From Trissonchulus latispiculum (taxonomy: Eukaryota > Nematoda > Enoplea > Enoplida > Ironidae): DNA of 64,000 nucleotides. Below, piece after piece: positions 24,901-37,327 of this stretch; the stretch's first letter is position 1, and each line of letters starts with the position of its first letter. The notes below the pieces were generated by a model that ran no database searches, was not told the DNA's origin, and was given only the letters and a program-made list of their open reading frames with translations. Both the position numbers and the translations under genes were made by a program. The stretch covers positions 62,001 to 126,000 of the forward strand of contig JASAND010015508.1 in the NCBI GenBank assembly GCA_030248195.1, given 5' to 3'.

Positions 24901-25897
24901 CTGCGAAGGTTGCCCTTCGATTCCTGTGGAATTTTTGTGTAAGTTTATATAGACCTTCTCCATAAAAATTTAAACATAAAATTTTAAATTTATTTTAGCG
25001 ATTTAGAATGAAGGATTCTTACACTACTGACTGAACCAGCAAACACTTAATCGTTACACAATATTTATAGCAGGTAATAGAGTTGGTTAGTCGCATTTCC
25101 CAAGACCAGTCATCATTGAATAGATGTAATTTTTGTTTTTCATTTTCATTTTTATTTTAATTTTTGATTTTTAATTTTTTATTTCAGCGTCGTCGCTATC
25201 TGGAGCATCGTCGCGATACCCTTCCCTCTCTTTCGCCCATGGATCGGTCCTGGCCCTCCGTTCCCTGCCAGATCCTCTTCCCGACAACAGATCAGATTCT
25301 CAGAGACATCTTTCATCGCTGGCGCTGTGCCAAATATCGATCTCAGATGGATCAGCAGGAATACTTTCGGATGAGGGAAAAACTGACGGCCAGTGTTCTG
25401 CTCAAGGACAAAAAGGCTGGCTATGAAATGACGTACGTACACATAAGTGACTCGGATACGACTGTTGGTAAGAGTACATAATGATAAGAGTGTGACAGCA
25501 GGCAAGCTCTCTGTTATCAGCTGGTGAACCGTGATTTGTGCGCTAACAGTACATCCGATAGTAAATCAAGTAATCTATGACTAAATATGCATGGCCGTCA
25601 CTCTCAAAGTTTTGAAGTGCCTTATTGCCTTGCTTCTAAAAGTGGCTAGGGCAATACACCCTCTAGCCATAACAGGTAAATATGTAGTGTTGCTAGTTTT
25701 ACCATGTTTTCAGGGTAGGCCATCCATTCCGTGGGGACTACGTGAAGATTCGACAGAACCTCAAGTGGCGGAAAATCGCTGCAGAGACTCAACGATGACT
25801 ACGTCGTCTTTGCGGATGTGATTGCCAAAGTTCATCGTGCCTCTGGAAAGGTAATATAGTCCAATCCTAATTTCAGGAATCGAATTTACGGTTTCTG

Positions 25898-26022
25898 CTA
25901 TCACTCGACGGACCTCTATGGCTCAGCCGTTTTTAAAAACTTCCGAACTTTTCCATATAAAAATATGGAAAAGTTCGGAATTTTAAAAACAATTGAGCCA
26001 TAGAGGACCGTCAGTGGTAGCA
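25898..26022. repeat. Left-arm-only hairpin, about 60-bp stem
   Basis: GCTATCACTCGACGGACC is followed by about 45 bases whose complement returns after a loop of a few bases around ATATAAAAATAT, ending GGACCGTCAGTGGTAGC. At the equivalent place in the right arm (about 50905-50970) only one half is present, so the second half was added or lost in one arm. Confidence 0.7.
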
Positions 26023-26510
26023 AAAACCAAAACCAAAAACCGTAAAAAAGCAAAACGGACTCCAGAGCTTTCTTTTCCATAAAAGTATGCAAATATGCGC
26101 CGTAGAAGTTTTTTGTACTGATGGTCAGCAGGTGTAGCTCAACTATTTGAGTGTTCACTGCACTAGACGAAAAGAGGATGTATGAATTTGGCTTTTTAGT
26201 GGCCCATGATTTGCTGCCGTGTCTGCCTATTTTAGGTGAGCACAGCTCTGCTAGTGCTGAGCACGGCTGGGATCATCCTGCTGGATCCGCGCAGCGTCCA
26301 GCTGAAGCAGCGAGCGCCCGTCCAGGCTGTGATGCGACTCTCACTCAGTCCCTACTGTGATACTGTCGCCGCTATTCACTTCAAGGATGTTAGTTCACAC
26401 TTGTCATGCTGAATTATTTAAATAATGTTTGGGAGAGATATATCAAGTAAATTCCTCAAACGTTATCTAAAATGTTCAGACAATGTTGTACTCGGATGCT
26501 TGGTGGTAAG

Positions 26511-26918
26511 GGACGTCGTCCAAACATGGGACGGAAATTGCCGGGACCCCGTCTTTGGTCCCCGTTCAAAACGGGATTTTAAGCAGGGAATTTTTTTACA
26601 AAGCAGTGATACTTAGGTTATCTGAGGAACTTTTTTTTGGCTGTTGTTTTGGCTTACAAACATCAGCTGAGCTGCAATTACCGTGGCAGCTTAAAAGCAC
26701 GCATGTGCAACAAAAGTTACACAGCAGTAAACAACTGTAAGTCTCCACAGACATGTAAAAGCCAGCACACTACTTCGTCAAAGTTTTGTATGCAATGTTA
26801 GTAAAGAAACTAGAGACAGCCAATCCTGAAACGGGGAAAATGTTAACGCAAAGAGGGATTTTCTTTAAAACTTTCCTAGGGATTTTCAACGGGAACCCGT
26901 TGACTATTTGGACGACGT
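26511..26918. mobile_element. MITE, left arm only
   Basis: GGACGTCGTCCAAA at 26511 is mirrored by TATTTGGACGACGT ending at 26918, with matching inner blocks (GGGACGG, ACCCCGT against ACCCGT). The right arm reads straight from the upstream to the downstream flank near 50455, so the insertion is arm-specific. It is related to 21069-21494. Confidence 0.65.
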
Positions 26919-27064
26919 GTTGCTAATCAAGTACGAGAGCTTTCGTCATAAAATAATTAGCTGCGCAGCAGGCTTACAATTGCTGAAAATGTCAGTCCAA
27001 CGGAAACTTAACCTTTTGCACTAAATCTTGGTTTGGTTTGTTTAATATTGGCTGTTGTAAGAAG

Positions 27065-27420
27065 TAGTGTTGTTAACCTGCCGAAATGGGGGTGGGGCCG
27101 GTTGGGTCTCTGACGGCCCAACCGGCCAAAAACGGCCGGCTAACGAATCAAAGGCTAAAAATGACTGGCAGGCTGACCCATGAGTGCCAGAACAAGAAAT
27201 CAGGATATGAAAACGTATCAGCATGACATAGAATCGATTTACTGGAGAAATTCCTGATTACCCGCTAAAATATAAGTGCGATGGGTCGGCCGGGCCGTTT
27301 ACCGGCAGTCAACGGCTGGCTGGCCGGCCGTCTGGCCGAAAGTACCTCTTTGGCCGCCCGGTCAACGGCCGGCTGGACGCCGGCTGGCCGTTTTCCACCC
27401 GGCCGGCCAACAAAACACTA
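27065..27420. mobile_element. GC-rich hAT-type MITE, left copy
   Basis: TIRs are TAGTGTTGTTAACC and AACAAAACACTA. Eight-base direct repeats GTAAGAAG flank it at 27057-27064 and 27423-27430, with two extra bases on one side. An 8-bp target duplication is the hAT signature. The interior is dominated by GGCCGG words. Twin in the right arm: 49960-50307. Confidence 0.7.
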
Positions 27421-28429
27421 TAGTAAGAAGTCCATAAATAGGAAGATTGGGCGACACTCGGTTCTTACTGGGTATGTTTTCACTTGCGCACACCTCTCGT
27501 TAGTATTTACTTACTTTTGGGTTGTTTTCTGTTGTTTATTAAATTAATGCAAACTCTATGTCAGTGCACTTTAGGCAGCCCTCAGTAAAAATCGAGGCGA
27601 CTTTATTCTGGAATGCAGACACATCGTGGAATTGACGGCCAAATTGTATCTGGTGATTCAGAATGCCACTGGAAAACCGCCTTTTGTTGACATTGCCTCT
27701 ACGTAGGTTTAGTTTTGTTACATACAGCCTACTATAACATACTATACAGTATACAGCCCCTGAAACTGAAAGTTGTCTGGTGAGCAAAAGGAAAGAAGAT
27801 AGGAACAAATTTCAGGGCGGCCAAAAATTCCCACAAAGCTTAAACTTAAACTTTATCGGTGTCGAATCTTCGACTTGGCCCTTTTGGCGCACAGGCAAAA
27901 TATAGACAAATATTTCAAACAGAAATTTCAAAAGCAAATCAAAACATTTCCCATCAAATTTTAAAGTTCCCCCTTCCCAGAATAATATCCTCAGTTTTCC
28001 GCATAACCTCATAATTGTGACTTCCTATTTTAGCATCTGGGTAGCCTGCGAAGAGGAACCGCTGGAGCTGGTCTTCAAACCGATGCCCGACGAAGATTCC
28101 GGGGTTTTCCATCCGGGCTGTTTTCTGAGCGGGCGCCACCATCACCAGACCGGCCTTGGCCAGTCCTCCGGTCTCACCCACTCTGGAGCCGCGCCTGGGA
28201 CGACTCGCAGCGTCAAAAGCTCACCCAGCTCTCCGCTGCTGGGCTGCTACGACACGACAGCGGATGCGGATGGATCCGTTCAGGATGGTGGATCGCCGAT
28301 CCACGGATCCTCACTTCCGCATCCGGTTCGATATACTCGCCGAGGCGGGAAACTGGAAGTTCACTACTGAAGAAAGACTCCCCTCCCTTTTGTTCTCCTC
28401 CCTCTGTTATACCGTTTAGAGCTTATTTT

Positions 28430-28435
28430 AATAAA
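28430..28435 (+). terminator. Polyadenylation signal AATAAA, left myosin copy
   Basis: AATAAA lies 60 bases after the myosin stop codon at 28368-28370. The mirrored signal lies at 48948-48953 on the minus strand. Confidence 0.6.
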
Positions 28436-29236
28436 ATGATGCCTGACTGGTTAGTGTGTCAAGAGTACATAATAGATAAGAGTATTTGATAGTGGTTGCT
28501 TGCCGCTCGGAATTCTTAGCGAGGATAATTTATAACAGTTCCTGCTGTTGAAACGTGATCAGTTTATTAGCGCTCAGCTTTGGCAAATAAAGCTTAATGT
28601 TTCCCGTTGGTGAGTCTGTGAAGGCTACGTATGTAGCTAGGACAAAAACCAATATATATTCTCAAATAAGACAACATAAAAAGTATCTACATTACAGTAA
28701 CAAAAAGCCGCAGAAAATAACCAGGAATCATCAATGGCATCCGAACATGAACAACAGAACAACCCAAAACAATCCGAACAGAACGCATGAACTGTATCAA
28801 ACCACATATATCCCATTCCTAACTTCTAAAACGACTAAAACTTCTTTAACATGAAAATCTTCTAAGCCACTATCAGAAAAAGTCCTTTTAATTTATCTTC
28901 ATATTTCATTTCACTCTGACCTTGCTACATCCTTTCAGCCACCTCGCTATAGAACCGATATTGTACAGTATAAGCTGAACTGTTACAACCATTACAGTAA
29001 CTCCGACGCGAAGCTCCCGTGTCAGGCACCTGAAGGACGCGAGGAAAGAAAGAAAGTAAACAGAATTAGAGGAGAGGAAATGGAGCAGACGAAGTCAGTT
29101 TGGAGGGAAAATGTTCACCTCAATTGTTGACCTCATTGCTCAAACATGTTCTACAGTACATTACATTACATTACATTACAGTAACTAATGTAGCAGATAC
29201 GTACACGGCACAACAGAAAGTCTAAAGTACTACATA

Positions 29237-29308
<72 letters not shown>

Positions 29309-31003
29309 AATTTGATGCAAAATTTGTCTGCATTTGTATTCAAAAATCATTTTAGAGATCAAAGAAAAATGGATCTATTTGATCTTGCTTCAAAAATTAC
29401 ATTAAGTAATACAGCTGCGGGGACAGATTGCAAAAATGCAAAAGACAATGAAAAATTCAACTAAGGGCCCCTTCGTGCAACGAGTTAAACGAGTTGAAAT
29501 TAACTCAATCTTTTTTCAAGCACAGGGTAGGTATAATGTTAAACAGTTCAAGCACGCCTGTGGATTAAACGAGTTAAAAATTTTAACTCTACTCTTTTAA
29601 CTCACGCGCGAAAAGGACCTGAATCTCAAAACTGTACATTTTCTTCTCACAACAAAACCAAGATAGTGCATACTAAACTTAAACTTTCTAATAGTGTCAC
29701 TAGAAGCTACAAAGATGCACAAGCTACTCCAAATAAAATTAGCTACATTTATTGAGTCTTATTTAGAATCTTACTGGGTATTAAAATGTTAGTCAAAAAG
29801 CAATAAATTAATAATACCATTCTTTGATATTTGCATTTTACTGATATTACTGTTTTTTGTGTATCAAGTTTCAGGACTCCAAAGTTGACCTTAGAAATTT
29901 GTATATCAAATTTCAGGACTCCAAAATTATCTTCTTTTTGTGCATCTCTGCTTTCTATTAAGTGATAGCAACAAGTGAAAAATGGTATAGGAAGGGTCCT
30001 CTGCCAACAGAACCCTGCAAGTGCTCTTGCATTGCCTTAAACAAAACTATAACAATAATAATGCAAACTACAGTTACATAAATAAAAAGAAATTTTGTTT
30101 TCGGAATCCGCATGAGAATGATTATGGCCAAAGAAACTTTTGGATATTTGAAAAACAGTCATAACTATTAAATGTGGTTTTTTTCCTTCGTCTACTTTTT
30201 CCCTTTAGTCCACCCACAGATCTTTTCACGAATGAATTCCTAATTGAAACTACTAAAATTAAAATTGGAATTTTTCTGTTTAGGTCACAAAATATAACAT
30301 AAAACTGAACAACCACAATAAATAACTGAAACAACAAAGCTACAGCTAAGAATTTCTTTTTTAACGGTTGACGTACTCAAATTTTTAGTTTTCTTCAATT
30401 CAGAATTTGCTCAAAAGCTCGCACAGAAATCAAAAGTTGTCAAGTTTCAAGCTCCAATTAATGAAATAAGCAAAGCTGTAATGAAAACAAATAAATTCAC
30501 AACAAATACATAATAGGTCATACATGTAAGGACCACGAGTTAAGATAATGATTAAATTGAGCAGAATAGAATCCACTAAGCGGCTAAAACACAGTACATT
30601 GAAGCAAATTCAGTGCAACAGTTGAAAGATGGCTGGCAGGCTCAATGCGATGCACAGCAATGGAAGAAAACACAACAACCAATTAATAAACTATCTAATT
30701 AGTCACTTCCTAATTAATTAATTAATCAATTGGTTAATTAATTAATTAATTTCTTGGAAGACTGGAATAAGGCCAACGGGGAGTTTGGTCCACAACCATA
30801 TATCTAATACGTATCACATAATTCCGATCGGACCGGGGGCGAATAGGCCGAGATAATCCAGGACGAAACGAAGATCTGCCAAAAACTCAGAATTAATCAG
30901 GAAAAATAGAGATGCAGCTAAAAAAGGGGGCTGAGAAAGCACCAGAGAATGAAAAACGAAAACAGCCAACCAGAAAGCACCAAAAAGGATCTAGAAGGCA
31001 GGC
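28436..31003. other. Left intergenic region between the tail-to-tail genes
   Basis: Contains an AAGAGTACATAAT repeat motif (28459), a (TTACA)n run (29158-29182), an (AT)n microsatellite (29239-29303), a small TIR-like repeat with GAGTTAAA words (29463-29625), and an ATTA-rich palindrome (30714-30752). No exon was recognised. Confidence 0.5.
29239..29303. repeat. (AT)n microsatellite, left arm
   Basis: About 32 uninterrupted AT units, mirrored by a slightly longer run at 48067-48136 in the right arm. Confidence 0.9.
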
Positions 31004-33506
31004 TTAGGTCCCCAGGTGACGTCTGCTTACACTCTGAAATAGAAAACATACAAGTTATACACAAGTTACACATTAAATTAACTTAGCTTAAGTCATAATT
31101 TTAAGAATTTTTTTTCTGGTACGCCTCACCCCAGTTGGACTTAGTCCGATTAGGAGCAGTGTCAGGTTGTCGTTAATTTTTAATTTGAATTGGGGGGGGG
31201 GGGGGGGTGGCTGACACCGAGTAACAATTAACCGAGGCGTTGAACAAGGCTGGAAATTTGTCCATCACCGGCTGTGTGATGAACGCACCTCGGCAGCTCC
31301 CACCATTTGGCGGTCGCCCCTTAAATCTCGGTTAATTGCCGGCAGGGGTGGCATAGGTGGGATAGAAAGTGTCAACTGACACCAGAGTAATTTTAAGCAT
31401 AGTAAAGAATCTGGGCCTGCTGGACCATAAAGTTTGGAAGTGGGTCGTACAACATGCAATTATACAATAAATAAATACCCATTGCAGTATATATAATTGT
31501 AACTATATTTTTAAATTTTTTTCTTTACCATTAGCTAAATGTTGAATATATACTTATTTGCCAATAGGATTTGCCAAACAAGAATCATATAGTTACAGAA
31601 AGGTTAACAGAACATACCGGGAAGCGCCACGTGCGTAGTTTAGATGAGCATAGATCAGCACTCCGATATCTCGGTGGCCATTCTCAATGGCAATGGAAAG
31701 GGCAGTGTTTTCCATCCTAAAATAAACAAAAGTTTCCACAAATGAAAATATAAATCAAGAATAATCTAAGGTGGTGACACCTTTTTGGGCACGAATTGTC
31801 TGACGGGTGATAGTTCCAATCAAGATGAAATTTGATGAAGCTCTTCAAAATGAGTTTTTACTGTTCTGAATGTTTCAGAGAGCAATCCCGCTTCAAAATT
31901 TCGACAGTTCCTTTTCACGGCAGTTTTTGCCAATTTCTGACAGTTCGACAGCAGCTACGTATTAATAATCCGTTTTCATTCGAAAGATCTCGATGATGTC
32001 TACATCTTTGCCTTGTAAAAGCAATCTTTCCAGCTTTTTCAAAAATTGTGACTGATGATATAATCAATTTTCCAATTTTGGAGTCGAAAACTTTGCCGTT
32101 TTTACAAAATTCAATAATCCATTATTTCTTGAGCTACTTCAAGCTGTAAAGTTGTACACCAAAGGTGTCAATTGGAAGGTCTCACCGAGTGGACGATTAC
32201 CAGAGATATTATCATATTTGTTAAGCTTCTACAAAATTTACAATTTTCACCAGAAATACACCAGAAAAGGAAAATTTTTCTTCACTTTTCAACGTACCTA
32301 CCACAGCCAGCCTCAATAACGTTTTTCAAGCATCAATTTTTATTTGCCATGCTAACGGCACCTGGATGTCTCCGAACCGCCATTTCTACACTACTGTCAA
32401 CAGGAAAACAGCACCCCTACCATATCCGTCAGGGAGGGATCGATTTCCGGCTGACTGAGGAGCAGTTTCACGATCTGTCGATGACCGTGCTCTGCGGCGC
32501 ACATCAGCGCAGTCGATCCATCCTCATCCTGGATGTTGAGTCCGGCTCCGGCCTCCAACAGCATCCGTCGTTTCCTCCCGACCGTGACTTACGGATAGCA
32601 TCAAGGCCGTTTGGCCGTGCTAAAACAAATAAACAAAAAAATTCAAAAATTGTCTCAGTTGTATAACTGTAAGAGGACATTTAGTAAAAAGTTTTCTATG
32701 GTTGAAAGCCCAAGAATGGGTTTGGCTTGAAGAAATTTTCAGAAGAGGTAAAGGTAAAGGTAACCCCGGACAATTCTCCTACCCTTGTCAGGGTCCAGGG
32801 TGCCGGTGCTCATCCCCGGATACACAGCCCTGAGCCAGGAGTGCCACCTCGAATGATGACTACAACCGCGGAGGAGGGGCCAGCTCCCTCAAGGCAGATG
32901 CCCTACACGGTGTCCTGTTACCTTCCCACAGCAATGGTACCCATTTACCCACCAATTTGGTTTGGTTTGGTAAATTTGGTAAACGAAGAGATTTGGCAAA
33001 AAGCTCCTATGGTTGAAGTTGGTTTGGGATCAAGTGAACAATTCCCCCACCTCGTTTCGAGGTGGAGTGATGCTGACGAAAGCAAGGATTAATCAATCTA
33101 GTTCAAAGCATGTGTGGATGCATGCACCCTAAATACATAACTGATTGTCTGATAATTAACTTTTTAAATTTAAAAATTAATTTTAAAGTTTAGCGCAACG
33201 GATTAACTGAACCGAGAAAAACTTTTTCATCTATCATATTGGAAATTCGCTTTACCGTTTTACATTTTTCTATTCAGATTTTTGTTAGCATAAGCTAATA
33301 AATTCGAAAGAAGATGTAAGCTTATGCAGAACCAACAAAATCCTGATTCAAAAACGGATCTCTGATCTATGCTTATCACACAAAAAACTCTCTTATGCGC
33401 CAAGTTTCAGCAAGACTGTCGACAAAAAAGTAGTCTCCCAAAATTCAAATTTTGAAGTGCAAATTTACAAACTAAACGATCCGAACTATCCACAAAATAT
33501 TTGAGC

Positions 33507-34738
33507 TTATAAATTGCCCATGAAAAACTTTAAGTGGCTTGATTTTGCTCATTTTCACACAAAATTTTGTCACATGTCCTGCATATCGAGTTTCAATTTC
33601 GAGTAGTTTCGTTCAGTACTTAACGAGTAACCGGCATATTAATTGCATGCAATTTGAAAACAGGTGAAAACGGCGGTGCCGCGGCAAATAAAGGCACTTT
33701 CCGAACTTCCTTGAGAATGGAGCTATATTCGGTTGTATGTTTGATATCTGATGCAAACAAAGAACTTAGGGTAGCTTTTAATGGAAAATACTTCTTTATG
33801 GCTTTATTTAGTGATTTTAGTGAAGTAGGCACCGACGCTGGAAAGCCTTGACCACGAAAATCATTTAACGACCGATAACTTGAATTTGGTGCATTTGCGG
33901 GCAATGGTCCAAGAAGCAAAAAATGTTCCCGACAATGAGAGCTTTCGATTGATATAAAATTTTACGATTTCGAAAAATTTGAAAAATCGTCATTTTTGAA
34001 TTACGGTCAGACCCCCATATTTGACCCCAGCGACCAACTGGGTGCTCAACGTGCACCATTTGTGTCAAACTTGACCTAAAGTCATCAATAATCGATGCGC
34101 AAATAGATAGTCTAACATTTTATAGGTCTGTGTTGCCATAGCTCCAAGTTATTTGCCAAAAACGGTAATTTCCTACATTTTGCTAAAAGTGAGATTTCTA
34201 CGATAGAGAAATCTCTTAGTGAGTTATAGAGAAACCAGGATCAATTGGTATCGTTCGAAATTTCTTGTCATAAGCTGTGATCTGTAGGAAGTAGAATTTT
34301 TAATTAGGGCTTACAGCTTTCAGAATATTTCATCAAACTTGCTGACCCCCAATTTTAACATTGCAAAACAGTCAAATTTGGCTGTTCGCAAGCTTAAAAA
34401 ATTAATTAAAAAATTTTGAAGGCCTAAATTAAAATTCTGCTTCCTACAAATCACCCTTCGAGATCGTATATATGATATAGGATGGATGTTGAAGTGCTCC
34501 ATTTTGTCGTTGGCAAGATTTCTCCGGCGCGCGGAAAAAATCACACCCACTTTTCCGTTTTCCTATGTTTAACACATACTGACATCAACTTTGAGGTGAA
34601 AGTACTCGCTAACCTTAAGAGATCCGACCTTCATTTCAAAAACTCGTTAAAATATACCAATCGGACAACCAAATATATGAAAATGGGCAAAATCGGAGAT
34701 GGTCGAAAAATCGGCCAAAAATGGACCCCCCCCCTTAA
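33507..34738. mobile_element. TTAAGGGGGGGTCC TIR element, left copy
   Basis: Inverted twin of 42624-43865, inside a KANK intron. The C-run end with TTAA is at 34738; the other end has lost its C-run (reads CTTATAAATTG at 33506). Confidence 0.6.
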
Positions 34739-35399
34739 TTGCTCATAATGTCAAAAATGATAAATATATATGTCGAATTCGCGGTCTGGAGGGGGAAGAT
34801 TGTTTACTTGGTCCTTTATATAGTAGTCTCTAGTTCAATCTAACCTAATCTCAAATCGGGATCAACATTGGATCGAAAATCTTAATAAAGATGATCCTTT
34901 TTTGATGAATGTGAATAAAATTAAAACACTCATAAGATTTCAACCACACGCTTTTAAAATAGATTTTGATAGGAATTTTAAAAGAGCTCAAATAAAATGA
35001 AAAACGAAAAATGAAATAATCGTAGAGTTGGTGAGATCTAAGCCAGTTACCTGAGTGGCCCTGATGTTGACATCTCCCATTTGGAAGAGTCGCTGAAGCA
35101 CCAATTCCTTGGTTTGGCTCTCAATTTGAGACAAAGCTCCCAACATCACCGGAGTGTAGCCCGCCTAAAACATACGAAGATTTATAGATCAATTAATTTA
35201 ATTAATTAAATAAATGGTCAACAATAACGGTACTTGAAATAGTTAGAAAAGATACTAAGAATGTACGCTGTAGGTCATGTCCTAATCAATGACTCGCAAA
35301 AGTGAGCCGTCTGCCTCTCACTGGGCTTCTTGGATTTATTTCCGCTCAATTAAACATAGTTGCCCATTTGTTAAATAATGTATCAATAAACGTTTCATG

Positions 35400-36040
35400 G
35401 AATCAAGAGTACATAATAACTAAGAGTGTGACAAGTGTCACTCTCTTCATTATTGGGCTTGCAACATGATCTACACTAGGGTTGTACACCCAGCTGGCGG
35501 GCTTCGGGTCCTTGGTCGGGCCGACCCGGTTTAGGCCCGGGCCCGGAAAATTATGTCTTGGGCCCGGCACGGCTATGGCTGAAAGCCCGGCCTGGTTTTA
35601 AAGGCCGGGCTCACCGGGCCTGCCGCGCCATGGTGTCTGCCTGGGGGCAATTAGCATATCACAGGGCCCGAGGATTTAAAAAGCCGGGAAAAGGGGCGAG
35701 CCTGGCTTAGGCCGGGCCTGGTAACGGGCTGCGGACTTTGATTGGCTCCGGGCCGGGCCTGGGCTGGGTTCCGGTCAGCTTCCTTATTGGAACAACCCTA
35801 ATCTGCACGACAAATTAGGTTTTTCCTTTATATCACTTCTAAAAAAAGAAATTTGCACGTTGTTCCTACTTTTCTAAAGCTAAAAACACAGCTAGTCTTG
35901 GCTCAATATACTCTTGTTGCGCTTTAGATAGAACACAAACATAGCGTGCAAATTTCTTTTTGAAGTGATGGGTCTGACTTGTGGGGTGTCAGCCGTTATT
36001 TGGGACGAGTGTTGTTTTGAAGAGCGTGACTTTTGTCACA
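35400..36040. mobile_element. Composite repeat of the AAGAGTACATAAT family
   Basis: Begins CAAGAGTACATAATAACTAAG (35404) and continues through GAGTGTGACA to about 36040 (GTGTCAGCCGTTAT, then GAGCGTGAC). The same words occur near 20422, 22485, 25472, 28459, 39988, 41320 and 54790, all in introns or intergenic DNA. A GC-rich MITE (35477-35800) is nested within it. Confidence 0.45.
35477..35800. mobile_element. GC-rich MITE with TAGGGTTGT ends, left copy
   Basis: TAGGGTTGT at 35477 and ACAACCCTA ending at 35800 are inverted. The interior is rich in GGCCCGG words. Twin: 41578-41889. TA at each end could be a TA target duplication. Confidence 0.65.
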
Positions 36041-36045
36041 CTTTA

Positions 36046-37327
36046 AATTTACTTTCGCGAATGTGGGGGTAACGAGTTAAAAATTCAACTCGATCCCGCG
36101 AATGAGTTGTAAATTGAATTTTCCTTCAAGCAGAGTTAAAATTTTCTCGGTCATTCGTGAAAAGAGTTAAAACAAGTCATTGCCGCGTGAAAGGGTTGCC
36201 GGGTGCGCGCATAATAAGCTTTAAATATGACAAAATATTCCGACCAATGAAAAGTGCAGCACGCAATTTCATTGGTTGGTTCCCAATGCTTCAAAGTAGC
36301 CTAAAGCTTCTTGCCAGTATTTACACTGAATGAAAAATGCTGCTGAAATATTTACACTGAATGGAAAACTTGCTTAATAAAATAAATCGATAGAGTTTTA
36401 AATGTGTTAAGCATGTTGCATTATTAGAAATTAGAATTAAGTAAATTTATTAAAGAAGTATAAATAAAATAAGTATTAAAGTATAAATTATCTTTGCCAA
36501 TAGAATGGCAGGCAGCACTTCATGATTGCAAATTTGAAGTATTTATGGGAGCTGTCCACATGAAAAGCCGAATCAAACGTGACTACTACAACCAATCGAA
36601 ATCTCAACTTTTTCTCGGGGGGGGTATAAGAATTTGCTATATGAATAACCGAAACAAGTAAACTTATACAATTGAAAATTGAAAGAGAACTTTTTAACGA
36701 AATTTCTGAACTTTGATTTTGTTTCTAATGTTTTGTTGTTGTGCGAATCCTTATTGCAACTGGTCGATGCTCCACAGAATTAATACAGGATTCATTCTGA
36801 ACGTATGTTTGATGTGTTTTTTAACGATTCCAAGTCAGAATTAAGTTTACTGAATTTTAATAGACAAGACTCCTTCTTAAAGCTATGCATTCTATTAATT
36901 TGATGTAATTTGAAGAGGAAATAAATGTTTATTAATGAAAATGAGTAACTTTTTAGACTCTTTTCAACTTGTCTTATTGGTTTTTTTATTTAAAATCTTC
37001 CAAATTTGGGTGAGGTGAAGTTCTTAAATGTTGAAAAGCAATTGAACGAAAAAAAGAAGAATTCACTATTTTAACTGTTTTCACGTGTGCAGAGAGTTAA
37101 TCTTAATCCTCCTAATTTTAACTCTTTTAAAACTTTTCGCAAAATGTACGGATTTAAGGTTCATCTGCCAGTTTTAACTCTTTTAATTTCAATGATTTTT
37201 AACCCTGCAGAGTTAAAAGAGTAAAAAAAACAAGCAAATTTAAACCCGCGCATTCATGAAAAAGGTTAAAGAGTTAATTTTAACTCTACTCTACTCTTAC
37301 TCACCTATTCTACCCCATTACGGCCCT
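36046..37327. mobile_element. GAGTTAAAATTAACTC-rich TIR element, left copy
   Basis: Inverted twin of 40007-41317; ends with GGCCCT at about 37327. Filled with GAGTTAA/TTAACTC words. Left boundary approximate. Confidence 0.5.

Larger units (their letters stand above)
20069..28370 (+). pseudogene. Class I myosin, left copy: 5'-truncated and frameshifted
   Basis: Fifteen exons corresponding to exons 7-21 of the right-arm gene: 20069-20358, 21677-21781, 22218-22439, 22732-22846, 23051-23106, 23393-23458, 23725-23792, 23879-24095, 24429-24647, 24864-24938, 25188-25432, 25714-25850, 26236-26388, 27575-27702 and 28034-28370. They cover the motor from just before switch II (DVYGFDDLE) through IQ motifs and the TH1 tail. 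Splice sites are kept. Exon 25714-25850 has one extra C relative to the other copy (GAGACTCAACG against GAGACTAACG), which shifts the frame and brings an immediate TGA. Exons 1-6 are absent because homology ends at 18958. Loss of function is inferred; a shortened product cannot be excluded. Confidence 0.85.

Noticed and set aside
25009..25034. Alternative myosin exon after TTATTTTAG with a short frame ending in TGA
   Set aside because: The text is not conserved as coding in the right arm, and exon 25188-25432 joins in frame without it.
28597..28854. 85-codon plus-strand frame after the myosin 3' end
   Set aside because: Asn/Thr/Lys-rich text in A-rich 3' flank; the mirrored right-arm sequence does not keep the frame as a gene would.
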